Assembly: GCA_902470065.1 (NCBI GenBank)
Contig: CABRFA010000004.1
Location: 1-64,000, forward strand
Direction: 5' to 3'
DNA from: an uncultured Collinsella sp.
Lineage (GTDB): Bacteria > Actinomycetota > Coriobacteriia > Coriobacteriales > Coriobacteriaceae
Length of the DNA: 64,000 nt
The translations under genes and the position numbers were made by a program. The notes beneath the pieces were generated by a model that had not been told where the DNA came from, did no database searches, and saw only the letters and a program-made list of their open reading frames with translations. Shown in pieces: positions 59,821-64,000 of the stretch (positions are counted from its first letter, which is position 1; the number at the start of each line of letters is the position of its first letter).

Positions 59821-60771
59821 ATGGTTAACGAGAAGAAGGTCGCTATTGTCGGCTGCGGTTTCGTCGGATCGTCTTCGGCGTTCGCGCTGATGCAGAGTGG
59901 TCTGTTCTCCGAGATGGTCCTCATCGACGTGGACAAGAATCGTGCCGAGGGTGAGGCCCTGGATATCGCGCACGGCATGACATTTGCCGAGCCGATGAAG
60001 ATCTACGCCGGCGATTATTCCGATGTCGCCGACGCCGCCATGATCGTCGTCACCGCTGGCGCTGCCCAGAAGCCCGGTGAGACCCGCCTGGACCTGGTCA
60101 ACAAGAACGTAAACATCTTTAAGTCCATTATCCCCGAGATTAAGAAGTCCGGCTTCGACGGCATTCTGCTAATCGTCTCCAACCCGGTTGATGTTCTGAC
60201 CTATGCTGCCATCAAGATGTCCGGCCTGCCCGAGGGCCATGTCATCGGCTCCGGCACCGTGCTCGACACTGGCCGTCTGCAGCAGATGCTTGGTGCCCAC
60301 GTCGAGGTTGACCCTCGCGACGTCCAGGCCTATGTCATGGGTGAGCACGGCGACTCCGAGTTTGTCGCTTGGTCCAGCGCCCAGGTTGCCGGCGTGCCGC
60401 TGAACACCTTCTGCGAGCTTCACGGCCACTTGGAGCATGAGGCTGCCGAGAAGCGTATCGCCGAGGACGTCAAGAACTCCGCCTACACCATCATCGAGAA
60501 GAAGCACGCCACCTACTATGGCGTCGCCATGGCCGTCAAGCGCATCTGCACCGCCGTTATGCGCGATGAGCAGACCGTTCTGCCTGTCTCCTCGCTCATG
60601 GTGGGCGAGTATGGCCTGTCCGATCTTGCCATCTCCATGCCGACCGTCGTTGGCCGCGACGGTGTTGTCTGCCGCGTCCCCGTGCCGCTGAACGATGACG
60701 AGCAGCATGAGCTCACCGTCTCCGCCAAGGCCCTCAAGGACATCATCGACAGCGTCGATTTCTCCTGCTAA
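59821..60771 (+). CDS. ldh: L-lactate dehydrogenase
   Basis: 316 aa; NAD-binding VAIVGCGFVGSSSAFALMQSGL with Asp in VLIDVDKNRAEGEALDIAHG, substrate Arg in KPGETRLDLVNKN, and the active-site signature MGEHGDSEFVAWSSAQVAGVPL with catalytic His. It reduces pyruvate to lactate, regenerating NAD+ in fermentation. The signature and length favour lactate over malate dehydrogenase. A hairpin (CAAGCCGC.. / ..GCGGCTTG, 59764-59794) sits in the upstream region. Confidence 0.93.
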   Translation: MVNEKKVAIVGCGFVGSSSAFALMQSGLFSEMVLIDVDKNRAEGEALDIAHGMTFAEPMKIYAGDYSDVADAAMIVVTAGAAQKPGETRLDLVNKNVNIFKSIIPEIKKSGFDGILLIVSNPVDVLTYAAIKMSGLPEGHVIGSGTVLDTGRLQQMLGAHVEVDPRDVQAYVMGEHGDSEFVAWSSAQVAGVPLNTFCELHGHLEHEAAEKRIAEDVKNSAYTIIEKKHATYYGVAMAVKRICTAVMRDEQTVLPVSSLMVGEYGLSDLAISMPTVVGRDGVVCRVPVPLNDDEQHELTVSAKALKDIIDSVDFSC

Positions 60772-60804
60772 ATCAAGCTCGCTAGAGCGAAAAGCTACAA
60801 TGAA

Positions 60805-60837
60805 GGCGTCCGGGTCCACACGGCCCGGGCGCCTTTT
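60805..60837 (+). terminator. terminator of ldh
   Basis: GGCGTCCGGG / CCCGGGCGCC (one G-U pair) followed by TTTT; it runs directly into the hairpin repeat at 60838. Confidence 0.85.
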
Positions 60838-60866
60838 GGTGCAAAGTAACCTGACCCCAATGCACC
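60838..60866 (+). repeat. GGTGCA hairpin repeat, copy 1
   Basis: GGTGCA ... AACCTGACCCC ... TGCACC small hairpin; closely matches 62064-62092 on the other side of the Mbeg1-like gene. Confidence 0.75.
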
Positions 60867-60897
60867 ATCCCAATACACCATAGTTGATGGGAGGGCC

Positions 60898-62058
60898 ATG
60901 TCGGATTCGCCTAATTTTTTGACCTATGCCCAGACGGCGTTTGATCCGTTTGAGGAACGGCCGTTCTGCGCGGTGGATAGCCTGGTCTTTGCGTGGTTGT
61001 CCTATTTGCGTTTGCCGGGTGATATGGCGGAGCTGACGAACTGGCAGGGCCTAGACGTACGCGAGCTGCTGCGCGCCGAGTGCTACCAAGACATGATTGG
61101 CGACCTGTGGGATCCGGAGGGGAGCCGTGCCCTGTTGGAGGCTGTGGCAGCAAGCCCTCGCTACCGTGGCGTTCGTGTTTGCGGCTATCGTAGCGTGAGT
61201 GATGCCGAGACAACGGAGCAGTTTGCGGCCATGACGTTCCGATTTCCGGCGGGGTTTAGCTATCTTGCCTTCCGGGGGACCGACAGCACGATTGTGGGCT
61301 GGAAAGAGGACTTTAACATGGCGTTCCGGTGTCCTGTGCCGGCCCAGGAATCCGCGGCGCGTTATGTAGACGAGGCGGCGGATGCGATTGACGGGCCGCT
61401 TTTGTGCGGAGGTCATTCCAAGGGTGGAAACCTTGCGGTGTACGGTGCGGCGATGTGCCCCGATGTCGCCCGTGAGCGAATCGAACGGGCGTATTCCCAT
61501 GATGGTCCGGGCTTCGTCGAGGAGTTTCTGAGCGGCAACGCCTTCGCCGATCTATCCGGTCGAATCGACAAGACGCTACCTCGGTCGTCGATCTTTGGCA
61601 TGATGTTCGAGACACAGGAGGACTATGCCATCGTTGAGAGCACCGAGTTCAGCCTGCTTCAGCATAATCCTTTTAGCTGGGTGGTTGATGGTCGCGACTT
61701 CGTGTACTGTGAGCGCCTGTCCGCCGGTGCTCGATACGTTGATGGCTCCATTCGCGAGATGCTGCTTGCGGTGTCGCCTAGCGAGCGCGAGCGTTTTGTA
61801 GATGCGTTGTTCTCCGTGCTTGAGGCTACGGGTGCTGAGCGGTTTGCGGATATCGCTGGGAATCTGCGCGAGAGCCTGCCCGTGATGCTCCAGGCTGCGC
61901 AAGGCTTTGACAAGGATACGCGACGCTTTGTCTCGCAGACTATCGTTGCGATTCTTAAGTGTGCGCTTCTGCCCAAACGTCCCCAGATCGACATGCCCGC
62001 TGCCGGCAAGAGCTTGGCAGAACAGCTCGAGGCTTGGCAGTCCGAGCTCCTGCGCTAA
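60898..62058 (+). CDS. Mbeg1-like (DUF2974) alpha/beta-hydrolase
   Basis: 386 aa. Lipase-like core: FSYLAFRGTDSTIVGWKEDFNMAF, the nucleophile elbow LLCGGHSKGGNLAVYGAAM (Gly-His-Ser-Lys-Gly) and later YSHDGPGF. These match the DUF2974/Mbeg1-like family of serine hydrolases, common in gut Firmicutes and Coriobacteria; natural substrates are unknown. No signal peptide. The gene stands alone between two copies of the same hairpin repeat. Confidence 0.87.
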   Translation: MSDSPNFLTYAQTAFDPFEERPFCAVDSLVFAWLSYLRLPGDMAELTNWQGLDVRELLRAECYQDMIGDLWDPEGSRALLEAVAASPRYRGVRVCGYRSVSDAETTEQFAAMTFRFPAGFSYLAFRGTDSTIVGWKEDFNMAFRCPVPAQESAARYVDEAADAIDGPLLCGGHSKGGNLAVYGAAMCPDVARERIERAYSHDGPGFVEEFLSGNAFADLSGRIDKTLPRSSIFGMMFETQEDYAIVESTEFSLLQHNPFSWVVDGRDFVYCERLSAGARYVDGSIREMLLAVSPSERERFVDALFSVLEATGAERFADIAGNLRESLPVMLQAAQGFDKDTRRFVSQTIVAILKCALLPKRPQIDMPAAGKSLAEQLEAWQSELLR

Positions 62059-62060
62059 CC

Positions 62061-62095
62061 ATTGGTGCAAAGCAACCTGTCCCCGATGCACCAAT
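62061..62095 (+). repeat. GGTGCA hairpin repeat, copy 2
   Basis: ATTGGTGCA / TGCACCAAT perfect 9-bp stem around AACCTGTCCCC. Same core as copy 1 at 60838-60866, three bases after the Mbeg1-like stop codon. Confidence 0.8.
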
Positions 62096-62188
62096 CTTCG
62101 ATGCGCCTGGGGCGGGCTCGACCGCTATAGGCGGGCTTGACCGCTATACTGGTTCGTGCTCAATTCGATTTAGAACGGAATGCCGTAT

Positions 62189-63193
62189 ATGAAAATCAAT
62201 CACGCGATTCTGCATATCCTGGACTTTGACTCTGCCGTCAACGTCATGAGCCAGCGCGAGCTCGATATCGAGAGCCGCACCGTGCGCAACTTCGTGACCA
62301 CACATCTGCGCCGCGCGCGTACCTCGGCCGACAACAAACGCGCCACGTTTGCCGAGAACTCTGCGTTTGGTGGCGAGCTCAAGGGCTATTTCTTTGGCGA
62401 GCGCGAGTTCGTGGACCTGTCGCAGCAGATTGCGGAGTTTATCTCCTCCGAGCTCACCAAAGCCGAGAAAGCCGAGTCCACCGACGTGCTCGTGGCCGAT
62501 TTTGACGACGATGAGGATGCCCGCTGGTTTGCCGTGATGCTGCTGGGCTCCAAGCAGGCATTCATGCACGAGGTGGGTCGCGAAGAGGGCGAGGTGCGTA
62601 ACGACATCGCGCGCCACTATGCCATTCTGCCGAACCCTTCGCAAAAGGTGCCGAGCTATGCAATCGTGCGTGCAAGCACCATGGAGATCGGCTATGTGGA
62701 TAAGAAACGCAAGATTGCCGGCGAGGATCGCATGCTCATTCCCGACGGCCTGCTGCAATGCGACACGGGCGTTTCGGGTAAGGAGGTCATCGACACGGTG
62801 ACGCGCGTGGTCGAGGAGGTCGCTGAAGAGCACGGCGCCAACACGGCCGTAGCGCTCGCCAAGGTCAAAGCCGCCGTTGCCGAGAAGGTTGAAGACGACG
62901 AAGAGTTGCCGCCTTGGGATATCGTCGATGAGGTCTTTGAGGACGAGCCAGTCATCAAGGAGAGCGTGCGCGCGGCACTGACCGAGGAGAAGGTGCCTGA
63001 GTGTGTGCCCGTGGAGCGCAAGCAGGTCGAACGCGCGGCGGTGCGCAATCACAAGATTCGTACCGATACGGGCATCGAGATCAGCTTCCCGGCAGAGATG
63101 GGTTCGAATTCCGAGTACATTGAGTTCGTCAATGAGCCCAACGGCCTCATTTCCATCGAGCTCAAAAATATCGGTAGCATCGAGAATCGATAA
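62189..63193 (+). CDS. nucleoid-associated protein (NdpA/YejK family)
   Basis: 334 aa. N terminus MKINHAILHILDFDSAVNVMSQRELDI, then FFGEREFVDLSQQIAEFI and VPSYAIVRASTMEIGYVDKKRKIAGED match the NA37/NdpA family, which binds DNA and associates with the nucleoid. The C-terminal region is very acidic (KVEDDEELPPWDIVDEVFEDEP) and ends in a folded IEISFPAEMGSNSEYIEFVNEPNGLISIELKNIGSIENR. Start at the second Met (62189), with CGGA 9 nt upstream; 62180 is the alternative. Confidence 0.88.
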   Translation: MKINHAILHILDFDSAVNVMSQRELDIESRTVRNFVTTHLRRARTSADNKRATFAENSAFGGELKGYFFGEREFVDLSQQIAEFISSELTKAEKAESTDVLVADFDDDEDARWFAVMLLGSKQAFMHEVGREEGEVRNDIARHYAILPNPSQKVPSYAIVRASTMEIGYVDKKRKIAGEDRMLIPDGLLQCDTGVSGKEVIDTVTRVVEEVAEEHGANTAVALAKVKAAVAEKVEDDEELPPWDIVDEVFEDEPVIKESVRAALTEEKVPECVPVERKQVERAAVRNHKIRTDTGIEISFPAEMGSNSEYIEFVNEPNGLISIELKNIGSIENR

Positions 63194-63223
63194 GTTGCGT
63201 TGCGCCTACAGCGAGAAAGCAAA

Positions 63224-63256
63224 GGCCGAAGCTCCTTGGGGCTTCGGCCATTTTGT
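63224..63256. terminator. terminator between convergent genes
   Basis: GGCCGAAGC / GCTTCGGCC perfect stem then TTTTGTTT. Confidence 0.85.
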
Positions 63257-63326
63257 TTAGGGATGAATTATCCCGCAGGTTGAGCATACGTCAGCGAAAA
63301 CGCGGTTTGTCAAAACCGCGTAACTA

Positions 63327-64000
63327 TTAAAGTTGACGTAAGCCCTCTTCCAGTCCGGTCTTGCTGTCGGTCTTCTCGTCGCGCATCTTGATGACGCGGG
63401 CGGGGACACCGGCCACGACGGCGCCGGCGGGGACGTCCTCGACGCACACGGCGCCGGCGGCAACGACAGCGCCCTTGCCTACGTGCACGCCCTCCAGGAC
63501 CACGGCGTTGGCGCCGATCATGACATCGTTCTCGATGATGACGGGCGTGGCGCTGGCGGGCTCCACAACGCCTGCCAGCACGGTGCCGGCGCCGATGTGG
63601 CAGTTCTTGCCCACGGTGGCGCGGCCGCCCAGCACGGCGCCCATATCAATCATGGAGCCTTCGCCAATGACGGAGCCGATGTTGATGATGGCGCCCATCA
63701 TGATGACGGCGCGATCGCCGATCTCGACGCGGTCACGGATGATCGCGCCCGGCTCGATGCGGGCGTTGATGCCCTTAAGGTCGAGCATGGGCACGGCAGA
63801 GTTGCGGCAGTCATTCTCGACATCGTAGTAGTCGATGGAGTCGACATTGGCATCGAGGATGGCCTTGAGCTCATCCCAGTCGCCAAAGACGGTCTTGCCG
63901 CGACGGCCGCCGTAGACATGTGCGTCGCCCCAGGCAACCTTCATGCCGGGCTTCTCGCGCACGTATAGCTTGACAGGTGTCTTTTTGGGCGCGGTGGCGA
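63327..64000 (-). CDS. dapH: tetrahydrodipicolinate N-acetyltransferase, 5' end beyond window
   Basis: The left-handed beta-helix acetyltransferase of the lysine/diaminopimelate pathway. Hexapeptide repeats are obvious (AVIMMGAIINIGSVIGEGSMIDMGAVLGGRATVGKNCHIGAGTVLAGVVEPASATPVIIENDVMIGANAVVLEGVHVGKGAVVAAGAV). The ending DVPAGAVVAGVPARVIK and the substrate region RIEPGAIIRDRVEIGD are DapH-typical. The reading frame stays open to base 64000 (…KKTPVKLYVREKPGMKVAWGDAHVYGG), so the start lies outside. Not coupled to other lysine genes inside the window. Confidence 0.92.
   Translation of the reverse strand, partial: ATAPKKTPVKLYVREKPGMKVAWGDAHVYGGRRGKTVFGDWDELKAILDANVDSIDYYDVENDCRNSAVPMLDLKGINARIEPGAIIRDRVEIGDRAVIMMGAIINIGSVIGEGSMIDMGAVLGGRATVGKNCHIGAGTVLAGVVEPASATPVIIENDVMIGANAVVLEGVHVGKGAVVAAGAVCVEDVPAGAVVAGVPARVIKMRDEKTDSKTGLEEGLRQL

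Overview
The window looks like chromosomal DNA of an anaerobic gut actinobacterium of the class Coriobacteriia, most likely Collinsella. This is inferred from the high GC coding bias, the strictly anaerobic class III ribonucleotide reductase (nrdDG), a lactate dehydrogenase, Fe-S aldo/keto reductases, an actinobacterial-style NrdR promoter, a cobalamin riboswitch and an Amadori-product (fructoselysine-type) operon. No phylogenetic test was possible. About 56 genes are supported. I saw no rRNA and no CRISPR array, only the 3' end of one tRNA at the left edge, and one degenerate mobile element.

Layout. 1-3.9 kb: tRNA end, NrdR-controlled nrdD and nrdG, separated by two large inverted repeats. 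3.9-8.6 kb: folate genes folE - HD phosphohydrolase - folB, a YgjP-type metallopeptidase, an M19 dipeptidase, then a SlyD-like FKBP followed by an orphan UreE-like metallochaperone. 8.7-13.1 kb: HAD phosphatase, PerR-like regulator, acylphosphatase, Gfo/Idh oxidoreductase, RNase HI, and a LysR regulator divergent from metY. The metY leader carries a strong promoter and a 17-codon upstream ORF with two Cys codons. 15-20 kb: secreted protein, small membrane protein, panE, aldo/keto reductase, Gfo/Idh oxidoreductase bracketed by two copies of a 79-bp hairpin repeat, and endonuclease IV. 21.2-24.3 kb: complete polar amino-acid ABC importer whose permease carries an extra secreted domain.

24.4-29.4 kb: a cobalamin riboswitch followed by a very large secreted, membrane-anchored protein with beta-helix, FIVAR, Ig-like and alpha/alpha-barrel regions. 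It is interrupted by one in-frame TAG. 29.5-33.9 kb: flavodoxin/DUF3793 pair, metal-regulated HMA protein, LexA-type box with umuC/yolD, and a half-length Fe-alcohol-dehydrogenase-like ORF. 34.1-39.3 kb: pgi, with a 3.5-kb insertion at its 3' end. The insertion is flanked by a perfect 32-bp duplication of the pgi tail and carries a VirD4/TraG-like ATPase, a ClpP-like protease and an unknown protein, but no integrase or relaxase. 39.6-42 kb: deoC and two HAD hydrolases.

42.1-48.9 kb: a GntR/UTRA regulator, a YfcC-type carrier, an amidohydrolase, a FrlC-like epimerase, a FrlB-like deglycase and a FrlD-like kinase. Together they look like a self-contained route for importing and breaking down a glycated amino compound. 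A perfect 23-bp operator-like palindrome overlies the promoter region. 49-64 kb: mostly housekeeping genes (TatD, TcdA, SdpR/SdpI, EttA, two low-complexity envelope-type proteins, NAD synthetase, aminotransferase, lactate dehydrogenase, Mbeg1-like hydrolase flanked by hairpin repeats, nucleoid-associated protein, DapH running off the right edge).
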